Of a stretch of 64,000 nt of DNA, positions 10,393 to 19,955 are shown piece after piece. The stretch spans positions 4,455,886 through 4,519,885 of the forward strand of contig OZ018328.1 of assembly GCA_963969495.1 (NCBI GenBank). The letters are read 5' to 3'. Within the stretch, counting starts at the first letter, position 1, and each line of letters starts with the position of its first letter. The notes under the pieces were generated by a model. It saw nothing but the letters and a program-made list of their open reading frames with translations. It had not been told where the DNA came from and did not search any database. Position numbers and translations under genes: made by a program. The stretch is from Ceratothoa steindachneri. Its lineage: Eukaryota > Arthropoda > Malacostraca > Isopoda > Cymothoidae.

Positions 10393-11450
10393 GTGATGGA
10401 GTTTGGGGATGAAAGTGAGCATGAGTGTCGGAATGTATGCATTGGTTGTGGTGTATTAGGTGAGGGGTATACATGTGTTGTATGTGGGCTGCGTGAATGC
10501 ATTGTAGATTTAGAGGGGATGAGAAGGCAGGATATAGACAGGATATGTAGGCTGGAGGGGTTAGTTGCTGAGCTCAGGAGGGAACTTAGTGTTAGGCCTA
10601 GAGCTGGGAATAGGTTAGGTGGTGAGGTAGGCCAGTTAGATGTTCCAGGTGTAGGTAGAGGGCCGGTTGAGGAGGTAGGATATGATAGTTCTAGTGATAG
10701 TGAAGTTAGCCCCCTTAGATTAGTTAGAAATAGGCCTAGTGAGGATGGGGGAAAGTGGAGAGTGGTTAGGAAACGTGAAGCTAGGGAGGCTTCTCCTTTT
10801 CTTTGTGAGAATAGGGTTGCCTCTGTTGAGGTTGTTAGCCAGGGTGAGAATAGGTATGTGAGTCAGAGGGACACAGAACCTATTAGCTTGACTAATAGAT
10901 TCAGTGCCCTGAGAGAGGAAGTAACTGGAAGTGATATGACTGATGGGGGTGGGGGTGGAGTTCGAGTGACTGGTAGTTTGAATGAGAATAGGAGTGGGGA
11001 TGGAGTTAGGTCTGTGGGGGTTAGGAATAGGAGTCTGACTGAAGTGCTTGTGATGGGTGATTCGCGAGTTAGATAATTAGATAGGAAGTTGAATGCAAGT
11101 AGATTGAATGGTTTGAGGGTGTGTTTGCCGGGTGCTGGAGTGAGAGATCTGTCTGATAGGTATGAGGAGCTGGTGTCTGGCTGTGCAAGGGATGCAGTTG
11201 TGATTACACATGTAGGAGTGAATGATGTGAAGAAAGTGGGTACATGTGAGTTACAGGAGAGGTACAAGAGGTTGATTGAAAAGGTGAGAGAAAGTAGAAT
11301 GAAAGGTGTTGTGACAGGTGTGCTTCCAAGAATGGATGTTGGGGTAGAATGGATGTCTCGTGCAATTGGGCTGAATGATTATGTGAGGAGGATGTGTGAG
11401 ATGGAAGGTGTCATGTTTGTGGATGTGTGGGATAGGTTTGTTGGAATGTA
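10393..11450 (+). pseudogene. Element A ORF1, 5' part: zinc-binding N-terminus and SGNH esterase domain
   Basis: The start at 10393 is the first ATG of the frame. The N-terminus has a Cys cluster (CIGCGVLGEGYTCVVC, CX2CX7CX2C plus a later Cys), then a Leu/Arg heptad-like stretch and a long Gly/Ser/Arg-rich region. The SGNH/GDSL hydrolase domain starts with VMGDSRVR (block I Ser), followed by CLPGAGV (block II-like) and THVGVNDVKK (block III Asn). One TAA at 11074-11076 interrupts just after GDSRVR; the frame otherwise stays open to 11450. The final block with the catalytic Asp-His lies beyond element B at 15621-15632. Esterase domains in ORF1 are known from CR1-like LINEs; their role is unsettled. 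Confidence 0.8.
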
Positions 11451-11454
11451 ATAA

Positions 11455-12430
11455 AGAAGTACAGAATAGGCTTCTTACTAAAACCACAATACACACTACT
11501 TCTGGTTTATCTCAAGTTAAAAAAACAAATGAAAATTTGACTATATATAAAAATGAAACTCAGCCTTGTATGAGTGACAAGCCTAATGAATGGAAAATTG
11601 TAAAAAGTAAAGGTTCAAAACTTAAACTTGTGAAAAATCCTCCACCAGTACTTGTTGAGAATGGGTTCAGCCTATTGGATGATTTTGAAAGGTTTCTAGA
11701 GCCATATGAACAACTTATTGCCGAGTCGCAGCAGCAAAATAAATCCCCACACCAGTCTGTCAAGCCTATACCAGCAGCCTATCTTAATAATAACACTAAA
11801 AGAAAAAGAAAAAATGGTAGTAGAAGGATAGATACCAGTAACTTAATTACAATAGTCCCAAGGTACAATGGAACAAGAGAAACCCCTTCAGGCATCCGAA
11901 AATGTAATGGATCCAATTCCAACCAGTCAATTTCCATTATTGGTGATTCACAAGTCAGAGGATTAGGACCTAAACTAAACTGTGGCAGTATCTCTCACTG
12001 CTACCCGGGTGCAGATACCCAGCGAGTACTAAATATTCTTAAAGAGCCTAGTAGTGTACTGACTGGTCATAGGGAGGCTAATATAGTACATGTCGGAGGA
12101 AATGATATTGGGCATAAGCCTCCAGAGACTATTATTAAAAATTATAAAGAAATAGTAGCGATGTTAAAAAGAAGTGGAAAGCCTCCATATATCACAGGCA
12201 TTATCCCAAGATTATGGGAGACCAAAAAATGGTATTCAATTGCGTGTGGCATAAATAAGGAACTAAAGCAAATCTGTAAGGATGTTGGGGTGACATTCAT
12301 AGATCTATGGAATAGTTTCTATGCAAAACGCGCATTTTGCAACAAAGATGGTATACATCTAAATCAAAGAGGTATAGAAATTCTGAGTAAAATATTAAAC
12401 AAGGCTGTTAGTTCCGTTGCAAAAAGTTGA
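11455..12430 (+). CDS. Element B ORF1 (5'-truncated), SGNH/GDSL esterase domain
   Basis: Open to the TGA at 12428-12430. The frame happens to run on from element A sequence at 11396, so no true start is visible and the N-terminal zinc-binding part is absent. The N-terminal part is Lys/Asn-rich with DKPNEWKIVKSKGSK. The hydrolase domain has SIIGDSQVRGLG (nucleophile Ser at 11948-11950), YPGAD, IVHVGGNDIGHK (Asn at 12101-12103) and KDGIHLNQRG (Asp 12347-12349, His 12356-12358). All four catalytic-type residues are present. Lipid or RNA-related roles have been suggested for such ORF1 esterases, but function here is unproven. 60 bp separate it from ORF2. Confidence 0.82.
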
Positions 12431-12490
12431 CTAAATTATAATGAATGCCAGGCCATTAGGAACCCTATTTTAAAACAGCCAAATATTCAT

Positions 12491-15301
12491 GTGAAGGGTA
12501 CTGGCCTTAAATGTTTTTATACCAATGCAAGGAGTCTCAGAAATAAAAAGGATGAACTATTAGCATATATATATTCAGTAAATCTAGATATAATCTGTAT
12601 CACTGAGACCTGGTTTAATGAGAAAATCTATAAGGATGATGAAGCTGAATATATTATAAATGGCTATAATCTTTATTTTTATCACAGAAAGGAAAGACTA
12701 GGGGGAGGTATTTCAATATATGTTAAAAGTAGCTTGATATCATCTGAGGTTAATGCTATCAAAGAAGAGTATGCTTTAGTGGAATCTCTTTGGATTGATA
12801 TCAGCATTAAACCCCATGAAAAGTTAAGAGTTGGTGTATTCTACAGACCCCCTGATTCCAATTCAGAATCTGATAAAGAGATTATACAAGAGATCACTAC
12901 TCTATGTTCTGGAAATAATAATGTCCTAGTAATGGGAGATTTTAACTTACCAACAGTCGATTGGGCAAAAATGTATGGCCGAACAAAAGTTGATAATCAA
13001 TTTGTTGATTGTTTTGAAACTAACTTTCTATCTCAACTGGTGATTGAACCTACCAGGGGAAGTGCAATCCTAGACCTTATCCTCAGTAGTCGTAAGGAAA
13101 CGATTAATAACCTCAAAGTTGCTGAACCGCTAGGAGAAAGCGATCATAGCATAATAATGTTTGATCTCAATACGAATATAGTCTCAAGCAGAGACAACTT
13201 ATCATTGATCCCAGACTTTTCCAAAGCTAACTTTGATAGGTTTAGAGGAATGCTGGGTAATGTCTTATGGGAGGATGAATTTCATGGTCTCAGTGCTCTT
13301 GAAATGTGGGATAGATTCAAATGTATCCTAGATTCAGCTCAAAAATGCTGCATACCCCTAAAGAGTAGAAGAAAAAATGCTTGTAAAAAACCTCCATGGT
13401 TTAAAGACAGTGTAAAGTCCAAAATGAAGACAAAGAAAAAGTCTGCTAAAAAGTATAAGCAAAATAAAACTGAATTAAATAAGGAAAACTTGAAATGCTC
13501 CACAAAGGAGTTAAAGAAAGAAATTAGGAAATGTAAAAGATTGTCAGAAATTAACCTTGCAAATAGTAGTAAGGGCAATGTCAAAAAGTTCTTCAGTTAT
13601 TATAAAATAAATTCTAAGCAGGGTTCCACAATTGGACCATTAGAATATAATGGAGAGTGCTATCAAGGAGATAAAGATATTGCTGATGCACTAAATTCCT
13701 ACTTTACCTCAGTTTTCACTCAGGAAAGTGAAATGGATTGGGACCCCGATATGAAATTTGAAAGTGGGCCAGTTCTTGAGAATGTGAAACTTTCAAAGAG
13801 CGATATAAAAGCTGTTATTAACAAAATGTTGCCTAATAAATCTCCTGGACCAGATGGTATCTTTGCTAGAGTTTTAAAAGAAGGTGTGGAAAGTCTTGCA
13901 ACTGCACTCAAAATCATATTTGATCGCTCACTCAAATATTCTGAGATTCCCGAAGACTGGAAAGAGGCCAATGTTGTACCTATTCATAAGCAGGGTTGCA
14001 AGAAGAAAGTAGAAAACTATAGACCCATAAGCCTTACATCATTACCTGGTAAGATACTAGAAAGATTAATTAGTACCCAGATTAAAAAATTCTTGGAGGT
14101 GAACAAATATATTAGTGATTCACAGCATGGTTTTCAAAATGGGAAGTCATGCCTTACCAACCTTCTAGAATTTATGAACTTTGTTACTGAGCAGTCTGAC
14201 AAAGGTAACAAAGACATAGATGTATTATATATAGATTTTAGTAAAGCCTTTGACAGGGTCCCTCATGGGAAACTTTGTCATAAGTTGGAATCTTATGGCA
14301 TCTCTGGAAGGGTCTTGAAGTGGATCAAACTTTGGTTAACAAAAAGAAAACAAAGAGTTGTATTAAATGGGACTAAGTCTACATGGAAACTGGTTGAGAG
14401 CGGTGTTCCCCAGGGATCTGTGATGGGACCCCTGCTTTTCATCCTATATATTAACGATATAGATACTGGGTTTGGCTGCAAAACTCAAATGTTTGCTGAT
14501 GATGTTAAACTATACTTTCCAGTAGGTAATGTGGATGGAAACATAACACTCCAGAGAAGCTTAAACAGAATTGTTGCATGGGCCCACAAATGGCAGATGA
14601 AGCTAAACCATAATAAATGTAAATCACTACATATTGGTAAAAATAATAGAAACTTCTCCTATGAAATTGAAGGTCATTGGTTGCAAAAAGTAAAGGAAGA
14701 AAAGGACTTGGGAGTAATTATAACAAATGACCTAAAATGCAAAACAAATTGCATAGAATCAAAGAACAAGGCAAATCGAATGTTGGGGCTAATTAAGAGA
14801 AATGTTGCTTATAAAAGCAAGGAGGTCATTAAAAAATTGTATACCTCATATGTTCGTCCACATATAGAATATTGCATTCAGGCATGGTCACCGCACTATG
14901 AGCGTGACCTTGATATGTTGGAGGGTGTACAGCGTAGAGCAACCAAATTGATACCTAGTTTGCATAAACTCCCTTACTTTGTAAGACTGCAGAAACTGGG
15001 AATGTTCTCAGTGAGAAGGCGGATCGTAAGAGGTGATTTAATAGAGGTTTACAAAATGATAACAGGTATGGATAAAGTAAGATTATCCAACTTTTTCAAT
15101 TTTGATAATGACAATAGAACTCGAGGCCACTACTTCAAATTAAAGAAAATCCACTGTAATAGCGACATTGGTAAACACTCGTTCAGGAATCGTATTGTAA
15201 ATCTTTGGAACGAGTTGCCAGAAACAATTGTAGATTCAGCAACCTTGAAGTCCTTTAAATTGAAGCTGGATAAATATATGGACAGTAAAGGCCTTGTATA
15301 A
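12491..15301 (+). CDS. Element B ORF2: EEP endonuclease plus reverse transcriptase, intact
   Basis: 936 residues, the usual length for CR1-like ORF2. The start ATG at 12491 precedes the endonuclease by a few residues. EEP domain about 1-225: FYTNARSLRNKKDEL (Asn), CITETWF (Glu), VMGDFNLP with Asp150, ESDHS with Asp218 and His219. Linker rich in Lys (about 295-385). RT about 435-735: NYRPISLTSLPGK, FSKAFDRVPHG (motif A, Asp582), [21 protein letters not shown] (motif C, Asp670-Asp671). The C-terminal thumb and CR1-type tail carry RPHIEYCIQAWSP and VQRRATKLIP. No stops or frameshifts. It nicks target DNA and reverse-transcribes element RNA in target-primed integration. Coding capacity is intact, but ORF1 and the 5' end are truncated. 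Confidence 0.93.
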   Translation: MKGTGLKCFYTNARSLRNKKDELLAYIYSVNLDIICITETWFNEKIYKDDEAEYIINGYNLYFYHRKERLGGGISIYVKSSLISSEVNAIKEEYALVESLWIDISIKPHEKLRVGVFYRPPDSNSESDKEIIQEITTLCSGNNNVLVMGDFNLPTVDWAKMYGRTKVDNQFVDCFETNFLSQLVIEPTRGSAILDLILSSRKETINNLKVAEPLGESDHSIIMFDLNTNIVSSRDNLSLIPDFSKANFDRFRGMLGNVLWEDEFHGLSALEMWDRFKCILDSAQKCCIPLKSRRKNACKKPPWFKDSVKSKMKTKKKSAKKYKQNKTELNKENLKCSTKELKKEIRKCKRLSEINLANSSKGNVKKFFSYYKINSKQGSTIGPLEYNGECYQGDKDIADALNSYFTSVFTQESEMDWDPDMKFESGPVLENVKLSKSDIKAVINKMLPNKSPGPDGIFARVLKEGVESLATALKIIFDRSLKYSEIPEDWKEANVVPIHKQGCKKKVENYRPISLTSLPGKILERLISTQIKKFLEVNKYISDSQHGFQNGKSCLTNLLEFMNFVTEQSDKGNKDIDVLYIDFSKAFDRVPHGKLCHKLESYGISGRVLKWIKLWLTKRKQRVVLNGTKSTWKLVESGVPQGSVMGPLLFILYINDIDTGFGCKTQMFADDVKLYFPVGNVDGNITLQRSLNRIVAWAHKWQMKLNHNKCKSLHIGKNNRNFSYEIEGHWLQKVKEEKDLGVIITNDLKCKTNCIESKNKANRMLGLIKRNVAYKSKEVIKKLYTSYVRPHIEYCIQAWSPHYERDLDMLEGVQRRATKLIPSLHKLPYFVRLQKLGMFSVRRRIVRGDLIEVYKMITGMDKVRLSNFFNFDNDNRTRGHYFKLKKIHCNSDIGKHSFRNRIVNLWNELPETIVDSATLKSFKLKLDKYMDSKGLV

Positions 15302-15578
15302 TAAGGACCACTTATATATGTGTGGGTATATATATGAATTTGTATAATTTATGTATAGTTAGTACTTATTTTGACGATATATACTATTTGTATTGATAAT
15401 AATTATTCATATAACAAGGAAGTGCCAATTCTTTGGCTATACTTCTGATATTCCTGACTTGCTCGCATATTTAATATGACATGCATAAAAAATCAGATGT
15501 AAATTGATCTAAGTACTATTGTTCGCAGTGACATCACTTGGAAGGGCCCTGGAGGCCTCTGTGATCTCACTTTAAATC
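15302..15578 (+). other. Element B 3' UTR
   Basis: Non-coding, AT-rich, followed directly by the 8-bp tail repeats. A GGCC-rich segment near 15545-15560 could form the short stem expected near the 3' end of CR1-like RNA, but I could not define a convincing hairpin. Confidence 0.6.
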
Positions 15579-15602
15579 ATCTTATGATCTTATGATCTTA
15601 TG
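15579..15602 (+). repeat. Element B tail: (ATCTTATG)3
   Basis: Three exact 8-bp units end the element. An octamer tail in place of poly(A) is typical of CR1-clade LINEs; element D ends in a one-base variant of the same octamer. Confidence 0.92.
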
Positions 15603-15707
15603 AAAGAAATGTATGCGATGGATGGACTGCATTTGAGTAGGAGGGGGGTAGATGTGTTGTGGGAGGAGTATGATCGTGTTATTAGGTCTTTGCGGGCGGG
15701 AAACTAG
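15603..15707 (+). pseudogene. Element A ORF1, 3' part (end of esterase domain)
   Basis: Reads YAMDGLHLSRRGVDVLW and ends SLRAGN before a TAG at 15705-15707. It carries the SGNH block V Asp-His (Asp 15621-15623, His 15630-15632). It continues the ORF1 that breaks off at 11450, as shown by the near-identical uninterrupted C-terminus in element C (19956 region). Element B therefore separates the nucleophile from the Asp-His pair. ORF2 starts 23 bp downstream. Confidence 0.85.
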
Positions 15708-15730
15708 ATACTAATAGTGGTCAGGGAATT

Positions 15731-18634
15731 ATGAGAGGACATTATAGTAATGAAAGTAGAATGGACTTGGCAGATAACAGAAATAGCTTCCAAGGCGATA
15801 GAGGTGAGGTCATTCAAGTTTCAAGAGGTGCTTCAGGGATAGGGGGGTTAAATTGTTTCTATACAAATGCTCGTAGTCTTAGAAACAAGAAGGATGAGCT
15901 ATTTAGTTATATTAGCAATGAGGATATAGATATATTATGCATTACTGAATCATGGGTTAATGAAATAGAATTTAGTGACACTATAAGTGAATTTGATTTA
16001 CAGGGCTATAATATGTACATTAGTCAAAGGACAGGTAGGATTGGTGGAGGAATAATTATCTACACAAAAAACAACATTGTTTCAAGTTTAAATACTTCAT
16101 TAAAGCAGGATGGAGTTGAGTCACTTTGGATAGATATTAGGTTCAGTAAAAATAGAATGGTGCATTTGGGAGCTTTTTACAGACCACCTGGGCAGACTGA
16201 TGATATAGATGAACTAATGATAAGGGAAATAAGTAAGGGATGTGAAACAGATGCAGTTATTATTGGGGACTTCAACTTAAACTCTGTGGACTGGGAAAAT
16301 ATGATAGGTAGGGATAGAACAAGTGGCAGGTTCATAGAATGCTTTGAGGATAATTTTTTGAATCAATTTGTTAATGAGCCAACGAGGGCGGACAATATAT
16401 TAGATTTAGTACTTTCTAACAGTGATCATTTAGTTAAAAAATTGACTGTTGGGGAAGCATTGGGAAATAGTGACCATCAGATAGTTCGTTTTAACTTGGG
16501 AATTGAGAAGGGTAAAATAACTGAGAATGCTGAAAAAGTTCCAAATTTTCATAAGGGAGATTATGTAAAACTTCGAAGCTTGCTAAATTTGGTAGACTGG
16601 GATATAGAATTCAGAGGTAAAAATGCTTATGGGATGTGGGATACTTTCAAGCATATAATAAATGTAGTCCAAGAACAATGTATCCCAATGAAGGCCATTA
16701 GGAACAAAAGTAGGAAACCATTATGGTGGAATCAGGAGATAGCTAGAAAAATTTCAGAGAAGAAAAGAGCATACAAAAAATTACAGGTAGAAAGTAATAT
16801 TCAAAATTTAAGTGATTATAGAATGGCTAGGAATGAGTTAAATAAGATTATAAAGAAGAACAAAAGGGTGTCAGAAATTAAATTAGCTCAGGATAGTAAC
16901 AAAGATCCTAGAAAGTTCTTTAGTTACTATAAAATTAATAACAAGTCTGGCAGAGTTAAAATAGGACCTATCAAATATGAAGGGGTTGTGAGAGAAACTG
17001 ATGAGGAAATAGTTGAGGTACTAAATGGTCATTTTGCATCAGTATTTACAAAGGAGAAACTAAATAGTCTTATGTATAGTACTCATGGGTCAGGGAAAGA
17101 GGTGTTTACTACCATTAGTGTGGATCGGAGGATGATAAAAGGACTAATAGGTGAGTTAGATACTACCAAGGCCTCCGGCCCTGATAATATTCATTCTAGG
17201 ATACTTAAAGAAGGGGTAGAAAGTATCTCAATAGCTCTGGAGAAGTTATATACTAGGTCACTGGAATATGGAGAAATACCCGATGATTGGAAGAGAGCGA
17301 ATGTAGTCCCCATTTTCAAGAAGGGTAGTAAAGAGGATCCCAATAACTTTAGACCGGTTAGCCTAACTCCTGTAGTCTGTAAAATTCTTGAGAAAATAGT
17401 TAAAAAAGGGATTTGCCAACATCTAGAGAGGGAGAGGTTAATCAGCGATGCTCAGCATGGGTTTAGATCAGGTAGATCATGTTTGACTAACTTACTAGAC
17501 TTTCTGGAGTTTGTAACAGATCAAGTAGATAAGGGAGAGAATGTAGATATAATTTACTTAGATTTTAGTAAAGCATTTGATAAGGTACCACACAGGAGAC
17601 TAGTTCATAAATTAAAAATGATTGGGATATGTGGGGGTGTTTCAAATTGGATAGCTGAGTGGCTGAAAGACAGGAAGCAAAGGGTAGTGCTAAATGGTGT
17701 AAAGTCAGAGTGGAGGGATGTTATCAGTGGGGTTCCTCATGGATCAGTTCTCGGTCCATTATTATTTGTCATCTATATAAACGATCTTGGGGAGGCAGTT
17801 AATAATAAAGTGTCAATTTTTGCGGATGATACCAAATTAGCAGCTGTAGTTAAAGATATTGATGATAATTTTAAAGTGCAGGGGGATTTAAATAAATTGT
17901 TATCCTGGGCACATAAGTGGCAAATGACTTTCAACCTTGATAAGTGCAAAGTTATTAACATGGGAAAAGATAATAGAGAATTTAACTATGAAATGGATGG
18001 GCATTGGCTGAGCTCAGTAGAGGATGAGAAAGATCTAGGAGTAGTAATAGATAAGTCATTAAGGTTTTCTAAGCAGTGTATTGAAGCAAGAAATAGGGCA
18101 AATAGAGTGCTGGGTTTTATTAAGAGAAATGTCAGTTACAAAAGTAAGGAGGTTATTCTTAAACTCTATAACTCTTATGTTAGGCCACATCTAGAGTACT
18201 GTATACAGGCATGGTCCCCACATTTTAGACACGATATTAACCTTCTTGAGTCAGTGCAACGGAGGGCAACAAAGATTATTCCTTCCCTGAGGCACCTTGA
18301 ATATATAGATAGACTGAGGGTATTAAATATGTTCTCGTTCGAAAGGAGGTGTGTAAGAGGGGATATGATTGAGCTCTTTAAAATTTTTTCCGGGATAGAT
18401 AAATTGGATGTTAGCAAGTTTTTTGAGTTAGATGATGGAAATCGGACTAGAGGTCACCACTTGAAAATTAAAAAGCAAGGGTGTAGGTTGGATTTAAGAA
18501 AATATTTTTTCACCAATAGAGTGGTAGACTTCTGGAACAAATTGCCGCAGAGGGTAGTAGGTAGTCCAAATCTAAATGTATTTAAGAGTAGGTTGGATGA
18601 GTTTATGGGAAGGGAAGGTTGTGATCGTTCCTAA
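15731..18634 (+). CDS. Element A ORF2: EEP endonuclease plus reverse transcriptase, intact
   Basis: 967 residues, uninterrupted. EEP: LNCFYTNARSLRNKKDEL (about 38-55), CITESWVNE (Glu), IIGDFNLNSVDW with Asp180, NSDHQ with Asp248-His249. Basic linker NKSRKPLWWNQEIARK. RT: FRPVSLTPVVCKILEK, DAQHGFRSGRSCLTNLL, DFSKAFDKVPHRRL (motif A, Asp611), SGVPHGSVLGPLLF where the usual Gln is His (residue 670), FADDTKLAAV (motif C, Asp699-Asp700). C-terminal RPHLEYCIQAWSP, VQRRATKIIPSL. The Gln-to-His change in the GVPQGS motif is odd for an otherwise perfect frame; it could lower RT activity or be lineage-specific. Sister copy G (25883-27956, minus) keeps GVPQGS. Confidence 0.93.
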   Translation: MRGHYSNESRMDLADNRNSFQGDRGEVIQVSRGASGIGGLNCFYTNARSLRNKKDELFSYISNEDIDILCITESWVNEIEFSDTISEFDLQGYNMYISQRTGRIGGGIIIYTKNNIVSSLNTSLKQDGVESLWIDIRFSKNRMVHLGAFYRPPGQTDDIDELMIREISKGCETDAVIIGDFNLNSVDWENMIGRDRTSGRFIECFEDNFLNQFVNEPTRADNILDLVLSNSDHLVKKLTVGEALGNSDHQIVRFNLGIEKGKITENAEKVPNFHKGDYVKLRSLLNLVDWDIEFRGKNAYGMWDTFKHIINVVQEQCIPMKAIRNKSRKPLWWNQEIARKISEKKRAYKKLQVESNIQNLSDYRMARNELNKIIKKNKRVSEIKLAQDSNKDPRKFFSYYKINNKSGRVKIGPIKYEGVVRETDEEIVEVLNGHFASVFTKEKLNSLMYSTHGSGKEVFTTISVDRRMIKGLIGELDTTKASGPDNIHSRILKEGVESISIALEKLYTRSLEYGEIPDDWKRANVVPIFKKGSKEDPNNFRPVSLTPVVCKILEKIVKKGICQHLERERLISDAQHGFRSGRSCLTNLLDFLEFVTDQVDKGENVDIIYLDFSKAFDKVPHRRLVHKLKMIGICGGVSNWIAEWLKDRKQRVVLNGVKSEWRDVISGVPHGSVLGPLLFVIYINDLGEAVNNKVSIFADDTKLAAVVKDIDDNFKVQGDLNKLLSWAHKWQMTFNLDKCKVINMGKDNREFNYEMDGHWLSSVEDEKDLGVVIDKSLRFSKQCIEARNRANRVLGFIKRNVSYKSKEVILKLYNSYVRPHLEYCIQAWSPHFRHDINLLESVQRRATKIIPSLRHLEYIDRLRVLNMFSFERRCVRGDMIELFKIFSGIDKLDVSKFFELDDGNRTRGHHLKIKKQGCRLDLRKYFFTNRVVDFWNKLPQRVVGSPNLNVFKSRLDEFMGREGCDRS

Positions 18635-18966
18635 GTTTTGTATATATTAATATTGTTTGTATATATCTATAGCTGCATGATTTAGTTCTTGACAAGCCTT
18701 GATTGGTGATACCCTTGTTTCTGATGCAATCCTCTGGATGTAGTTTTCCTGGGAGTTTGGGTGCCTTAAAAAAGATGCCATTTGATTCGGATGACCTATG
18801 ATGAGCCCTTGTGGCTTTTGTCATCTGTTATATTATATTGTGTGGGACTTTGATTTTGTCTTCCCCTGGTGATGGTGATTTTTGTGGGTGGGTTTTGACG
18901 GAGGCGGATGACCTTTGATAGGCCCTTGTGGCTTTTGTCATCCGTGTAATTATGTTATGTTATGTT
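18635..18966 (+). other. Element A 3' UTR and (ATGTT)3 tail
   Basis: Contains two copies of a roughly 50-bp module (about 18788-18837 and 18905-18954) and ends with three ATGTT pentamers (18952-18966). Element C sequence follows at once. The same 3' end occurs at 22479-22536 (fragment F), which confirms it as a family terminus. Confidence 0.8.
18905..18944 (+). other. 3' stem-loop of the element A family
   Basis: cggatgac (18905-18912) pairs perfectly with gtcatccg (18937-18944) around a 24-nt loop. A second, slightly diverged copy lies at 18788-18827 (cggatgac with gtcatctg). Fragment F keeps a 9-bp version at 22479-22520. Stem-loops close to the 3' end are the RT recognition signal in CR1/L2-like LINEs. 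Confidence 0.75.
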
Positions 18967-19857
18967 AACTGATATCATTGAATCTATTCCTGAATTGATT
19001 TCATTGCCTGGTTTCTGTACAACTGCCTCTAGGTAAGTCCTTAGCCCATTATAATTTGCTCTTCTAAAGTCAGGAATTTTAACATTGTTCATGCTACTAT
19101 CAATACCATTCCATTTCATCTTGAATCTAATTTCACAATGGTCACTATTACCCAAATTTCCTCCAATCTCAGTATCCTTAATAACTTCTTCCCTTTTTGT
19201 CAGAACTAAATCCAGTATATTATTACCTCTAGTGGGTTCATTAATAATCTGCCTCAGAAAATTATCTTGGACAACATTAAAAAATTCCTCAGCCTCCTGA
19301 TCACCCACAAGAGCTTCCCAGTCTATATTTCTGTAATTAAAATCGCCCATTATACACACATGCTTACTTCTACATGCCCGTTCAATCTCCTGCCACAGAA
19401 GATTTGAAGCTTCCTTACTAAGATTTGGTGGTCTGTATAATAATCCTATGACAAGCTTGTTTTTACCTTCCTTTACATTTAGCCATAATGACTCTGTGTT
19501 ATCATCTAATTTAATTGTACTGTTTACACAACACTGGAGATTATCTTTAATATAAATAATAACCCTTCCTACTCTCTTCCTATTCCTATCTGTATGGAAC
19601 ATGTTAAAGCCCTCAATCTCAACCTCAGGTTTAAAGTGATTTCCTGCCAAATCAAGCCATGACTCTGTTATCGCAATTATATCAAAATTCTCTTCACTCG
19701 CTAACGCTCTTAAGAGATCTATCTTATTCCTTATACTCCGACCATTTGTGTAGTATATTTTTAAGGTTTTTTTATTATTCCCATCTTCATTGCATCGTGC
19801 TTTTCTATTCCTAGTTATCTGCTCATTCACTTGTGCATTAGTCCCCCTATAACGCAT
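18967..19857 (-). pseudogene. Element C ORF2 N-terminus: EEP endonuclease, truncated
   Basis: Open frame of about 295 codons from the ATG at 19857. KIYYTNGRSIRNKIDLL (Asn), IIAITESWLD (Glu), GRVIIYIKDNLQ, GLLYRPPNLS, HVCIMGDFNYRNIDWE (Asp, Asn), GNSDHCEIRF (Asp-His). The endonuclease domain is complete with all catalytic motifs. The frame then enters the linker (IPDFRRANYNGLRTYLE) and is cut by the 3' tail of element A. RT is missing here. Confidence 0.88.
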
Positions 19858-19955
19858 CAGTATGCCCTCTCCCTTAGCTATTCCTCTATCTCTGCATCCC
19901 TTCCATTTCCTACACCTGCCCTCTATTCCTGTTATTCCCTTACCTCTAACAGCTT

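Larger units (their letters stand above)
11451..15602 (+). mobile_element. CR1-like LINE B, inserted in ORF1 of element A
   Basis: Contains ORF1 (esterase domain, 5'-truncated), ORF2 (936 codons, intact), a 3' UTR (15302-15578) and a tail of three 8-bp units (ATCTTATG) at 15579-15602. Sequence on either side belongs to one ORF1 of element A: the left ends VDVWDRFVGM and the right resumes YAMDGLHLS, the order seen uninterrupted in element C (VDVWGGFYG then YAMDGLHLS). The 5' junction is placed near 11451; a short shared aatgta on both sides could be the target duplication but is not certain. Confidence 0.8.
10236..18966 (+). mobile_element. CR1-like LINE A (esterase-type ORF1, intact ORF2), split by element B
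   Basis: Composite of 10236-11450 and 15603-18966. 5' UTR to 10392, ORF1 10393-11450 continued at 15603-15707, ORF2 15731-18634, 3' UTR with a repeated stem-loop, and a terminal (ATGTT)3 tail at 18952-18966. Element B lies inside ORF1. The left and right flanks both belong to minus-strand element C. The left boundary is approximate and no clear target duplication was found. Confidence 0.75.

Noticed and set aside
18952..18966. Short tandem repeats as a CRISPR-like array
   Set aside because: They are LINE tail repeats without spacers; the sequence is eukaryotic.
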